Positions 15,869 to 23,810 of a DNA stretch of 64,000 nucleotides are shown piece after piece. The notes below the pieces were generated by a model. That model saw nothing but the letters and a program-made list of their open reading frames with translations. It ran no database searches and was not told where the DNA came from. The translations under genes and the position numbers were made by a program. Position 1 is the stretch's first letter; each line of letters starts with the position of its first letter. The DNA lies in assembly GCA_002709385.1 (NCBI GenBank), contig PAQS01000047.1, positions 12,740 through 76,739 on the forward strand. The letters run 5' to 3'. Source of the DNA: Waddliaceae bacterium (GTDB taxonomy: Bacteria; Chlamydiota; Chlamydiia; Chlamydiales; GCA-2709385).

Positions 15869-16552
15869 ATGGCGATATTAACCAGCTCGGGCAGAGCTGC
15901 AATTGCGGCAAGTATTAAAGAACAAGCTATACATCTGGCTTGGGGAACCGGCGATCCTGCTTGGGGCAGCGCGCATAATATACAAACAAGCTTCACTGAT
16001 GATTTAATCACACTAAGCCAGAGTCCTGTTAAAGATGTAGTGCTGCGTGAGGGTGAAACCACCTTCACCCCTGGCACAGATTATAGTGTTGATAGCGTTG
16101 CAGGTACTATTACTAGATTACCACTTGGCACAATTGCAGAGGATGCCGTATTGGATATTAGCTATACCCAAGATACCCCGCGAGAAGAAATTACCAGCAC
16201 AGCCCTTTTAAATCCCGTTGGCCTGCGCACAGTTGATGAAGTGTTATTTTGTAGCGGCGATGAAAATGGTGAGCTAATCACCCCAAGTGGTCGCTTTACT
16301 GCAAGCCAATCACCTACCAATAATTTATTTCTAAAATTTACCTTTGATTTTGAAGATGCAGCAAGTCAGGTGATCCAAGAATTAGGTGTGATGGTGGGGA
16401 GTGAGTTTTTAGCAGAATTACCAGAAGGACAACGTTATTTTACTCCAGATCAAATTACTACCGAAGGTATTTTGCTAGTGCTTGAACATACGGTGCCACT
16501 GGTTAGAACCGCGGCTACCAGAGAAACCTTTACCTTTGTGGTGACATTTTAA
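15869..16552 (+). CDS. Baseplate-associated or fibre-connecting protein, unrecognised
   Basis: A 227-residue protein with a helical N-terminus (LTSSGRAAIAASIKEQAIHLAWGTG) followed by beta-rich stretches such as PGTDYSVDSVAGTITRLPLGTI and LDISYTQDTPREE. The N-terminal 25 residues resemble the opening of phage proteins that sit between gpI and fibre genes. Function is not known. It is preceded by GAGGG and is followed after 14 bp by the DUF4815 protein, with which it probably forms the adsorption apparatus. Confidence 0.55.
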   Translation: MAILTSSGRAAIAASIKEQAIHLAWGTGDPAWGSAHNIQTSFTDDLITLSQSPVKDVVLREGETTFTPGTDYSVDSVAGTITRLPLGTIAEDAVLDISYTQDTPREEITSTALLNPVGLRTVDEVLFCSGDENGELITPSGRFTASQSPTNNLFLKFTFDFEDAASQVIQELGVMVGSEFLAELPEGQRYFTPDQITTEGILLVLEHTVPLVRTAATRETFTFVVTF

Positions 16553-16566
16553 GGAAGAGATCGCTT

Positions 16567-18588
16567 ATGACATTAAAAAATTACTACAACCGATTTGAGC
16601 CAAGCAAAAACTACGATAAAAGCCTGTTTTTATCAGGGCGTGGTTTGCAATCAGCTGAGCTTAATGAGATCCAAGAATATGCTTTATATAAAATCAAAGG
16701 CATAGGCGATGCTATTTTTAGAGATGGCGATGTCATTCAAGGGGCTACTTGTATTGTCGATCCTGATACAGGCCATACCACCATTGAAGCAGGCGCCGTT
16801 TACTTACGTGGTAGTGTGCGCATTGTTAGCAATAGTGAATTTACTATTCCAATTGATACGGTGGTACGTATTGGGGTTTGGTACCAAGAAACTACAGTAA
16901 CAGAGCTTGAAGATCCAGGTCTTCGTGATCCAGCTGTTGGTACCCGAAATTATCAAGAGCCCGGTGCTGCAAGAACTAAAATTGCTTTGAACTGGGATTA
17001 TCAAGCAGAAGGCGTCACCGCCACCCAAGAAGGCGCTGAATTTTATCCTATTTATGCTGTTGATAATGGTGTTTTAATTCAAACGGCACCACCGCCACAG
17101 TTAGACGCGGTTAATAGCGCCCTTGCTAGATATGATCGGGAATCCAATGGCTCTTATGTGGTTAATGGCCTAAAAGTACGCTTTTTAACCAATGATAATG
17201 GTGAGCAAGTTTTTGTTATTGATGATGGCAAAGCGCATGTTGATGGCTATGAAATAGAATTACCGCACAGTTTGCGCTCCCGCTTTGATATTGATCCCGA
17301 TCTACAATCTGTAGAGTCTGAGCCGCATACTTTCCAAGCAGATGAAAATGGCGAGATGATTATTGGTTTAAATAATCGCCCACTAGCTGAAGTCAGTGAT
17401 GTAGATATTACCGTTGAAAAAACCATTACTATGACCCATGGCTCATTTACCGGAGCTGCTGATCCCATTCCAGATGATGCAGTATTAAGTATTATTCAGG
17501 TACGCCAAGGGGCAACGCTTTATAGCAATGGTGAAGATTACCGCTTGCAGTTAGGGGCTGTTGATTGGTCTTTATCTGGCGCAGAGCCTGCACCTGGCAG
17601 TACTTATGAAATCACCTACCAAGCAAGAGAGCGCATCACCCCAACCGATATTACCGAAACAGGTTTTACTATTTCTGGCGCTGTAGAAGGAAGTCTTGTT
17701 CTAGTGGATTATGTTTGGAGCATGCCACGATTTGATTTAATCACTATCGATAGGCAAGGCACTGTGCGTCGCATCAAAGGCATAGCCCATCCCTGGCGGC
17801 CATCTATACCGCGCCCGCCATCTGGGCAATTAGCACTTGCTTATATCGAACAGAACTGGTTTCAAGATGCCAAGCCTCTTGTGATGAATAATGCCATTCA
17901 CGCCATCCCCATGAGCGATATAGAAAGAATGCGCGCAGCGATAAATGATTTGTATGATTTATTAGCCCAAGAAAAATTAAGAAATGATGCCAATGCTCAA
18001 GAGCCTTCTGCTAAAAAAGGCGTATTTGTCGATCCATTTTTTGATGATGATATGCGCGATCAAGGCTTAGAGCAAACCGCTGCCATTGTTGATCAAGAAT
18101 TAACGCTACCGATTGCTGCTGAAGTTGCTGATATTGGCAAAGCAAGTAGCGCTTGGACTTTGCCTTATGAGCTAGAGACTATTTTAGAGCAACCCTTGCA
18201 AACCATGGATATGAAAATCAATCCATACCAAGCTTTTGAGCCAATACCTGCAAAAACTGAGATTATTTTAAATGTTGATCGCTGGACTGAAGTGGAAACC
18301 AATTGGTCTAGCCCTGTGACTAGAAGATTTAGTATGTTCTCAAGCCCGATTACCAGGCAGGTAGTTAGCGGCTGGGGTTGGGCAAGCAGAACACAATCAA
18401 CAACTACCCGGAATGTACTGCTTAGAACCCAGGTAGATGAAAGTAATGAATTGTTAAACAGCAATACCCGAGAAGCAAGCTTCATGCGCCCCATAACTCA
18501 GCGATTTACAGTAAGAGGCTTTGCACCAGGTGAGACATTGCGCATGGTCTTTGACGGTATTGATATTGAACCAGAGGCACAAGGATAG
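16567..18588 (+). CDS. DUF4815-type tail structural protein, N-terminal part
   Basis: A 673-residue tail protein. Its start (YYNRFEPSKNYDKSLFLSGRGLQSAELNEIQEYALYKIKGIGDAIFRDGDVI) is the hallmark of DUF4815 phage proteins, which are large structural proteins near the baseplate. Similar proteins are normally about 1,000-1,100 residues long. Here the frame ends at an amber codon (18586-18588), and after one more codon (ATT) the same frame continues from ATG 18592 for 408 residues. The two parts therefore look like one gene split by a single stop. This could be a nonsense change, readthrough, or a true split with re-initiation. Confidence 0.8.
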   Translation: MTLKNYYNRFEPSKNYDKSLFLSGRGLQSAELNEIQEYALYKIKGIGDAIFRDGDVIQGATCIVDPDTGHTTIEAGAVYLRGSVRIVSNSEFTIPIDTVVRIGVWYQETTVTELEDPGLRDPAVGTRNYQEPGAARTKIALNWDYQAEGVTATQEGAEFYPIYAVDNGVLIQTAPPPQLDAVNSALARYDRESNGSYVVNGLKVRFLTNDNGEQVFVIDDGKAHVDGYEIELPHSLRSRFDIDPDLQSVESEPHTFQADENGEMIIGLNNRPLAEVSDVDITVEKTITMTHGSFTGAADPIPDDAVLSIIQVRQGATLYSNGEDYRLQLGAVDWSLSGAEPAPGSTYEITYQARERITPTDITETGFTISGAVEGSLVLVDYVWSMPRFDLITIDRQGTVRRIKGIAHPWRPSIPRPPSGQLALAYIEQNWFQDAKPLVMNNAIHAIPMSDIERMRAAINDLYDLLAQEKLRNDANAQEPSAKKGVFVDPFFDDDMRDQGLEQTAAIVDQELTLPIAAEVADIGKASSAWTLPYELETILEQPLQTMDMKINPYQAFEPIPAKTEIILNVDRWTEVETNWSSPVTRRFSMFSSPITRQVVSGWGWASRTQSTTTRNVLLRTQVDESNELLNSNTREASFMRPITQRFTVRGFAPGETLRMVFDGIDIEPEAQG

Positions 18589-18591
18589 ATT

Positions 18592-19818
18592 ATGACACTA
18601 ACAGCAAATGAAAATGGTGAAATTTCAGGACAATTTACTATCCCTGAAAATGTACCAACCGGCACTAAGCTTGTGCAATTTATTGGCGATCAAGGCAATT
18701 ATGGCGAGACTACCTATACTAGCCGCGGCTTGATTACTACAGAAGACAGACGGCGCGTTACCACAGTTACAGATGTTAGGCGTAATGAAACGACCGTTGT
18801 GATTCGGCGCTTTGATCCACTAGCGCAAACCTTTACTTTATCTGAAAGCCGTCATATTGGCGGCGTTGAATTATGGTTTAGTGAAGCAGGCAGCAAGCGT
18901 GTTGTTGCGCAAATTAGAGAAACCAATGTAGGCTTACCCAATCAAACTGTACTTGCTGAAGGCGATATTCAGCCAACACAAATTAATACTAATGGCAGCC
19001 CCACAAAAATCACCTGGCAACCTGTTTGGCTAGAAGCTGGCAGAGAATATGCCATTGTTTTAATGACAGATGATGCAGATGCTTCTGTGCGCATTGCTGA
19101 ACTTGGTAAATATGATGCAGTACATCGAAGATGGGTTACCTCTCAAGCCTACCAGGTTGGGGTTTTGCTCTCATCAAGTAACGCATCAACTTGGACGCCG
19201 CATCAGGAAAAAGACTTAACCTTTAGATTGCTTGCGGCAAAATTTACGGAAAGCAACAGAACCATTGATTTAGGTACGCTACCAATGGCTGATGTATCGG
19301 ATTTAATAGCGCTTGCTAATATTGAGCGCGTTGCCTCTGATACTGATGCAGAATTTTCTTTAACCGATGAAGATGGCGCTGAGCATCGCCTAGCTGATGA
19401 TTTACCCGTTGCCCTTAGAGCAAGATTAAGCGGTGATTTAAACTGCAAGGTTCATTTAAGAGGCTCAAATAACAGAAGTCCTGTTGTTTATCCTGGGGTG
19501 CAAATTATCTGCGGTAAAATTCAAGAAAGCGCTGATTATATTACCCGTGCAATTCCAGCTGAAGTAAATAGCAAAGTCACTATCACATACGAAGCCTTTT
19601 TAACGGGCACTGCTGATGTAAAAGCCTATATTGAGATTAGTGAAAATAATTATCAGTTGGTGGAATTAACCTCAGGAAAACCTGTTGGTGAGAACTGGGT
19701 AGAACGCACGCATATTCTAGAGAATTTTAGCGGCGATCAAACCCGTGTGAAGTTAGTTTTAAGTGGCAATGTTTTATATCGCCCTCGTGTTCGTAACTTA
19801 AGAGTGGTTGTTACCTGA
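18592..19818 (+). CDS. DUF4815-type tail structural protein, C-terminal part
   Basis: A 408-residue beta-rich protein in the same reading frame as the previous gene, separated from it by TAG ATT. Its first part (NGEISGQFTIPENVPTGTKLVQFIGDQGNYGETTY) and RRFDPLAQTFTLSESRHIGGVELWF resemble the C-terminal region of longer DUF4815 proteins. AAGGA at 18580-18584 lies about 6 nt before the ATG, so independent translation is possible. The residues after about 200 look like a carbohydrate-binding or fibre-like fold, but I cannot name it. It overlaps the next gene by 1 bp. Confidence 0.7.
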   Translation: MTLTANENGEISGQFTIPENVPTGTKLVQFIGDQGNYGETTYTSRGLITTEDRRRVTTVTDVRRNETTVVIRRFDPLAQTFTLSESRHIGGVELWFSEAGSKRVVAQIRETNVGLPNQTVLAEGDIQPTQINTNGSPTKITWQPVWLEAGREYAIVLMTDDADASVRIAELGKYDAVHRRWVTSQAYQVGVLLSSSNASTWTPHQEKDLTFRLLAAKFTESNRTIDLGTLPMADVSDLIALANIERVASDTDAEFSLTDEDGAEHRLADDLPVALRARLSGDLNCKVHLRGSNNRSPVVYPGVQIICGKIQESADYITRAIPAEVNSKVTITYEAFLTGTADVKAYIEISENNYQLVELTSGKPVGENWVERTHILENFSGDQTRVKLVLSGNVLYRPRVRNLRVVVT

Positions 19819-20018
19819 TGCCAAACGATAATAGCCAAAGACAATATCCGCTGCCACATCCTGAGAATATTGCTGTAACGGATGTTAGCCGAATTCGTGA
19901 ATCAATTATCAAAATTGATGTGGACGTATCAACGCAAGAATCGGAACATAATGAACTGAAGACGCAAGTCGAGCGGATGCGTTTTGAACAATATATCGGA
20001 TTATGGAGCACGCCGTGA
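19818..20018 (+). CDS. Small tail-associated protein, unrecognised
   Basis: A 66-residue protein with a helical charged C-terminal half (SRIRESIIKIDVDVSTQESEHNELKTQVERMRFEQYIGLW) after a Pro-rich start. I do not recognise the family. It is tightly packed, overlapping the preceding gene by 1 bp and the fibre gene by 4 bp. Position suggests a fibre-attachment or chaperone role, which is inference only. Confidence 0.5.
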   Translation: MPNDNSQRQYPLPHPENIAVTDVSRIRESIIKIDVDVSTQESEHNELKTQVERMRFEQYIGLWSTP

Positions 20019-21160
20019 CAATAGCAAAAGAAGCAGTGAATGCCTTACATCAAAGGCTAAAAGATTTATCGGTTGACGCCACTCCCGATCAGCTAGCCTA
20101 TTTATCCAAGGCTTTAGAGTCTATGGCTGGCCAAAGCACAGTGTATGACATTGTGAGTATGAGTGACGAGAAATTACAGGAATTATTAGATGCCACAACC
20201 CAGCATTTAGCAGATTTAGATAGCAGCAAAACCAATGCGCTTAGCGGCTTGCAATCAGCAACTGATGGCCACCTGATAACGCTAAACGATCAAAAAGACA
20301 GCAATATCACAGATATCGATACGGCAGGACTTGCCCATCAGCAGGTCATGAATGATTTGGTAGCTGGTTTTAGCGCAGTTAATGATGTGCCTGAGGGTTC
20401 TACTATTTTAACGGAAGTTGCCAAGCGCAATATGATTGAATCTGGCAGCTTGCCGTTTTTGTTTGGCGTGATTAACCGGTACAATGATTATTGGGGATAT
20501 GGAACGTATACCTCTGAGCTAGGCCAATGGTACAACAATACCACTAACATTGATTATGCGATGCAAATCTTAACGGGTTCTCATGCTTACAGCACACAAT
20601 ATGCAAGTTTTTACAAGCCGCCGCAACTAAGTTTTCTGCAGGGAACTAACGGCATGTATATTTTTAAAGAAATGTATGACAGATACTCGGTATCATCCAA
20701 TGAATACACATATCCTTATGCTTTAGTTGGTACATTATTCATAAGAAATAGTACTGATTCAGACATAACACGTACTTTTTACTTTGGTGGCTCATCGTAT
20801 TGGTCCTCAGGATATGAAGGTTTAGGTTGTTTTGTCGCAACTCCCAATAGCACTAATGACGATCCATCAAGCATTACAGAAATTACTTGGTCCAACATTT
20901 ATAGCTATGCCAGCACTACCGCAAATGTTGCAGGATCTGCAAATGTAACAATTCCAGCCAACAAAACCGTTGCGATTTTGATTTACAGCTCATCCTATTA
21001 CTACACTGGAAACTACAACAGATACACACAATTTATGCATTGGTATATTTATAACTTTAAATCAAATTTCTTAACCACAGGCTTAGAGATTGATGTAGAT
21101 CGCACCTTGCGTGCCTGGCAATGCCGCGGCCTGCAATATACCTATCAATTATGGAATTAG
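20015..21160 (+). CDS. Tail fibre or receptor-binding protein candidate
   Basis: A 381-residue protein. The first 150 residues are helical and look like an attachment stalk (DEKLQELLDATTQHLADLDSSKTNAL). The rest is rich in Tyr, Ser, Thr and Asn (YNDYWGYGTYTSELGQWYNNTTN, SSSYYYTGNYNRYTQF), as expected of a beta-sheet receptor-binding tip. The GTG at 20015 is preferred, because GGAG lies 6 nt upstream and it overlaps the previous stop as GTGA; a reading from 20003 is possible. It is followed by a fibre-assembly-like gene. This is the most probable host-specificity determinant in the prophage. Confidence 0.65.
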   Translation: MTIAKEAVNALHQRLKDLSVDATPDQLAYLSKALESMAGQSTVYDIVSMSDEKLQELLDATTQHLADLDSSKTNALSGLQSATDGHLITLNDQKDSNITDIDTAGLAHQQVMNDLVAGFSAVNDVPEGSTILTEVAKRNMIESGSLPFLFGVINRYNDYWGYGTYTSELGQWYNNTTNIDYAMQILTGSHAYSTQYASFYKPPQLSFLQGTNGMYIFKEMYDRYSVSSNEYTYPYALVGTLFIRNSTDSDITRTFYFGGSSYWSSGYEGLGCFVATPNSTNDDPSSITEITWSNIYSYASTTANVAGSANVTIPANKTVAILIYSSSYYYTGNYNRYTQFMHWYIYNFKSNFLTTGLEIDVDRTLRAWQCRGLQYTYQLWN

Positions 21161-21169
21161 GAGGGGTTT

Positions 21170-21760
21170 ATGCCAGTTTATATTCGTTTTGAAAATAACA
21201 AGCAAGTTGAAACAACATTACTAAGCCGCAAACCAGCTGGTACTGATTGGATTAAAGCGCCAGATAGTTTTGATTGGCATAAATGTTACTGCCTTGATGC
21301 TGATAGCAATATCCAAGAGCGTACAGAAGAAGATGTATCAGGTGAATTTTTAAGCAATGCCAAAGAAAATGGCAAAGCTACAGTCACACGCGTTGTTGAT
21401 ACATTTCGCAGGCAATATGCGGGTTACTCTTATGAAAAAGGTGAATCTTATCGAGTACAAGCTGCTGCTGCCCGAAGTATTTTGCAGGCGAATAAATCAG
21501 GGACAACAGCAGATGAAGATGATTTAGCTGTTGTGCAGCCCCTTGCTGATTTGCGCGGTATTGATGTCATTGAAATGGCTACGCTCATTATGAAAAAAGC
21601 AAGGCAAGCCAAACGCGCTATGGCCAAGCTAGAGGAATGCGAAGATAAAATCGAATCAGAATTAATGGACTGCGCTACGTTAGAAGCTGTTACCCAGTAT
21701 TTAGAGAGCTTAGAGGCCAATATTGAAACCGAATTAAATCAAGGAGCAACAAATGGCTGA
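21170..21760 (+). CDS. Tail fibre accessory protein (DUF4376-like)
   Basis: A 196-residue protein with an N-terminal FENNKQVETTLLSRKPAGTDWIKAP part and a helical C-terminal half (YEKGESYRVQAAAARSILQANKSGT ... VIEMATLIMKKARQAKRAMAKLEE). This resembles DUF4376-like proteins next to fibre genes, perhaps assembly factors. It has a GGAGG site before ATG 21170 and overlaps the sheath gene by 8 bp. Function is inferred from position. Confidence 0.55.
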   Translation: MPVYIRFENNKQVETTLLSRKPAGTDWIKAPDSFDWHKCYCLDADSNIQERTEEDVSGEFLSNAKENGKATVTRVVDTFRRQYAGYSYEKGESYRVQAAAARSILQANKSGTTADEDDLAVVQPLADLRGIDVIEMATLIMKKARQAKRAMAKLEECEDKIESELMDCATLEAVTQYLESLEANIETELNQGATNG

Positions 21761-22922
21761 ACAATTTTTACATGGCGTTGAAGTTATTGAAGTATCCTCT
21801 GGCCCACGCACCATTCGTACTGCTAAATCTGCTGTAATTGGCGTTGTTGGTACCGCACCGGATGCTGATAGTAGTTTATTTCCACTAAATACCCCGGTGC
21901 TGATTATTGGTAATCGTACTGAAGCTGCAAAGCTTGGATTAACGGGTACACTACCAGAAGCTGTTAATGCTATTTTTGATCAAATCGGCGCTTTAATTGT
22001 TGTGGTGCGGGTTGCAGAAGGTGTTGATAGCGATGAAACAACTACTAATATTATTGGCGGCGTAGATAGTGAGACCGGCCAATATTTAGGCTTACAAGCT
22101 TTTTTAAGCAGTGAAAGTATCACCCATGTTACTCCAAGAATTTTAATTGCGCCTCACTATACTCATGATCGGCCTGAAGGCAATGCTAATCCGGTTGTAA
22201 CCGCCATGATTCCAATTGCAGAGCGTTTACGTGGGGTGATTGTCGCTGATGGGCCTAACACTACCGATCAAGATGCCATTACCTGGCGCACTGATTGGGG
22301 CAGCAGTCGTGTTTTTATTGTTGATCCATGGGTTAAATCCTATAACGATGTTGAAAAAGCCGTGCCTGCTAGCCCTTATGTAGCCGGTTTAATTGCCAAA
22401 ATTGATAATGAACAAGGCTTTTGGTGGTCGCCATCTAATCAGGTTGTTAATGGCATTGTTGGTACAGTACGTCCTGTTGATTTTGCTTTAGGCGATCCAA
22501 ATACGCGCGCTAATTTCTTAAATGAAAATGAGGTGGCTACTATTATTCGCCAGGATGGTTACCGCTTATGGGGCAATAGAACTTGTTCTAGCGATCAGAA
22601 GTGGGCCTTTTTATCGGTTAGACGCACGGCAGATTTAATTCACGATAGCTTGCTTAGAGCGCATCTATGGGCTGTTGACCGTAACATTAACCGCACCTAT
22701 TTGGATGATGTAAAAGAAAGTGTTAATGCGTATCTTGCTCATTTAAAAGCAATTGGCGCAGTACTTGGTGGCGAGTGTTATCCCGATCCTGATTTAAATA
22801 CGCCAGCTAATATTGCTCAAGGAAAAGTGTATTTTGATTTTGACTTTACACCACCTTATCCTGCTGAGCGCATTAGTTTCCGCTCGCATTTGATTAACGA
22901 TTATATCAAGGAGCTGCTCTAA
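21753..22922 (+). CDS. FI: Contractile tail sheath protein, P2 FI-like
   Basis: A 389-residue sheath subunit. It shows the family's opening FLHGVEVIEVSSGPRTIRTAKSAVIGVVGTAPDAD, the central LIVVVRVAEG and the C-terminal GNRTCSSDQKWAFLSVRRTADLIHDSLLRAHLWAVDRNI and YFDFDFTPPYPAERISF blocks typical of P2-like sheaths. Contraction of the sheath drives the tube through the cell envelope. Length matches FI (about 390). It overlaps the tube gene by 1 bp. Confidence 0.97.
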   Translation: MAEQFLHGVEVIEVSSGPRTIRTAKSAVIGVVGTAPDADSSLFPLNTPVLIIGNRTEAAKLGLTGTLPEAVNAIFDQIGALIVVVRVAEGVDSDETTTNIIGGVDSETGQYLGLQAFLSSESITHVTPRILIAPHYTHDRPEGNANPVVTAMIPIAERLRGVIVADGPNTTDQDAITWRTDWGSSRVFIVDPWVKSYNDVEKAVPASPYVAGLIAKIDNEQGFWWSPSNQVVNGIVGTVRPVDFALGDPNTRANFLNENEVATIIRQDGYRLWGNRTCSSDQKWAFLSVRRTADLIHDSLLRAHLWAVDRNINRTYLDDVKESVNAYLAHLKAIGAVLGGECYPDPDLNTPANIAQGKVYFDFDFTPPYPAERISFRSHLINDYIKELL

Positions 22923-23422
22923 TGTTACCAAAGATTTTAAAGAACTTCAGTGCTTTTGTAGATGGGCGCGGCTATGCTGGCCGGGTTGATGAAATCACCT
23001 TACCTAAGCTCAGTATTAAAAACGAAGAATATCGAGGTGGTGGTATGGATGTGCCTATTGATATTGATTTGGGCATGGAGAAATTAGAGGCTGAAATTAC
23101 CTTCTCTGAATATGATCCAGAGCTATTTCGTTTATTTGGCATTATGGATAACAGCACGGTGAATTTTACATTGCGCGGTGGTTTGCAAGGTACAGGAGAT
23201 GCTGAGCCTGTTGTTATTAATTTACGTGGCAAAATCAAAGAGCTCGATTCAGGTAGTTGGAAAGCCGGAGATAAAGCCACCTTAAAATGTATGATTGCTA
23301 TTTTCTATTACAAACTCACCATTGATCGCCGAGAGCTAATTGAAATTGATGCAGAAAATATGATTCGGAAAATTAACGGTGTCGACCAACTATCATCGAT
23401 GCGCCAAGCTTTAGGAGTGTAA
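22922..23422 (+). CDS. FII: Tail tube protein, P2 FII-like
   Basis: A 166-residue tube subunit with the typical opening LPKILKNFSAFVDGRGYAGRVDEITLPKLSIKNEEYRGGGMDVPIDIDLGMEKLEAEITF. The remainder is beta rich, as expected for the ring-forming fold. It follows the sheath gene directly, as in P2, and stops 2 bp before the E gene. Confidence 0.96.
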   Translation: MLPKILKNFSAFVDGRGYAGRVDEITLPKLSIKNEEYRGGGMDVPIDIDLGMEKLEAEITFSEYDPELFRLFGIMDNSTVNFTLRGGLQGTGDAEPVVINLRGKIKELDSGSWKAGDKATLKCMIAIFYYKLTIDRRELIEIDAENMIRKINGVDQLSSMRQALGV

Positions 23423-23424
23423 CC

Positions 23425-23682
23425 ATGACCACAATCACCTTAACTGAAAAAATCACTGTCGATAACAAGGATATTCAAGAAATTACGCTAAGGCGTCCTA
23501 AAGTAAGAGATCGCTTAGCTGTTGAACGCATGGGGCAAAGTGATGCTGAAAAAGAAGTCGCACTAATTGCCAATCTTGCAGACTTACCTAAAGAGACAAT
23601 AGAAGAATTAGATTTGGCTGATTACAACAAAATCCAGGAGGTATTGCAGGATTTTTTGTTAGCGTCAGTGCCAAAGACTTAA
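23425..23682 (+). CDS. E: Tail assembly chaperone gpE (zero-frame product)
   Basis: An 85-residue protein: ITLTEKITVDNKDIQEITLRRPKVRDRLAVERMG, then a helical middle and the end LQDFLLASVPKT. In P2, E and its frameshifted form E+E' act as chaperones for the tape measure. The same arrangement is seen here, with a slippery heptamer ten codons before the stop. The gene lies between tube and tape-measure genes. Confidence 0.88.
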   Translation: MTTITLTEKITVDNKDIQEITLRRPKVRDRLAVERMGQSDAEKEVALIANLADLPKETIEELDLADYNKIQEVLQDFLLASVPKT

Positions 23683-23810
23683 GGCGCGCTGTTTTATCCT
23701 TGGCAAAGCTAATAGGAGGTGGATTAGAGCAATTTTTAGCAATGGATATTCATGAATTTATTGCATGGCATGAAGAGGCAAGAGAGTTAGAGCATGAGCG
23801 CAAATCATAA
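23425..23810 (+). CDS. Tail assembly chaperone gpE+E' by programmed -1 frameshift
   Basis: A -1 slip at T TTT TTG (23652-23658) joins the E frame to a second frame that stays open for 50 codons, from GTT 23658 to TAA 23808-23810. The extension begins VSVSAKDLRRAVLSL and ends FIAWHEEARELEHERKS, which resembles E' of P2-like phages. The slippery heptamer is in the correct zero-frame phase, and the extension overlaps the tape-measure start (ATG 23794). The fusion would be about 127 residues. In P2, the longer product is made at low frequency and is essential for tail assembly. Confidence 0.82.
23652..23658 (+). promoter_or_regulatory. Slippery heptamer T TTT TTG for -1 frameshifting
   Basis: The heptamer is positioned as X XXY YYZ in the zero frame of gpE (GAT TTT TTG), the same sequence used by P2 for E/E'. 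Slipping by one base gives an open frame of 50 codons. No clear pseudoknot was worked out by eye downstream. Confidence 0.82.
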
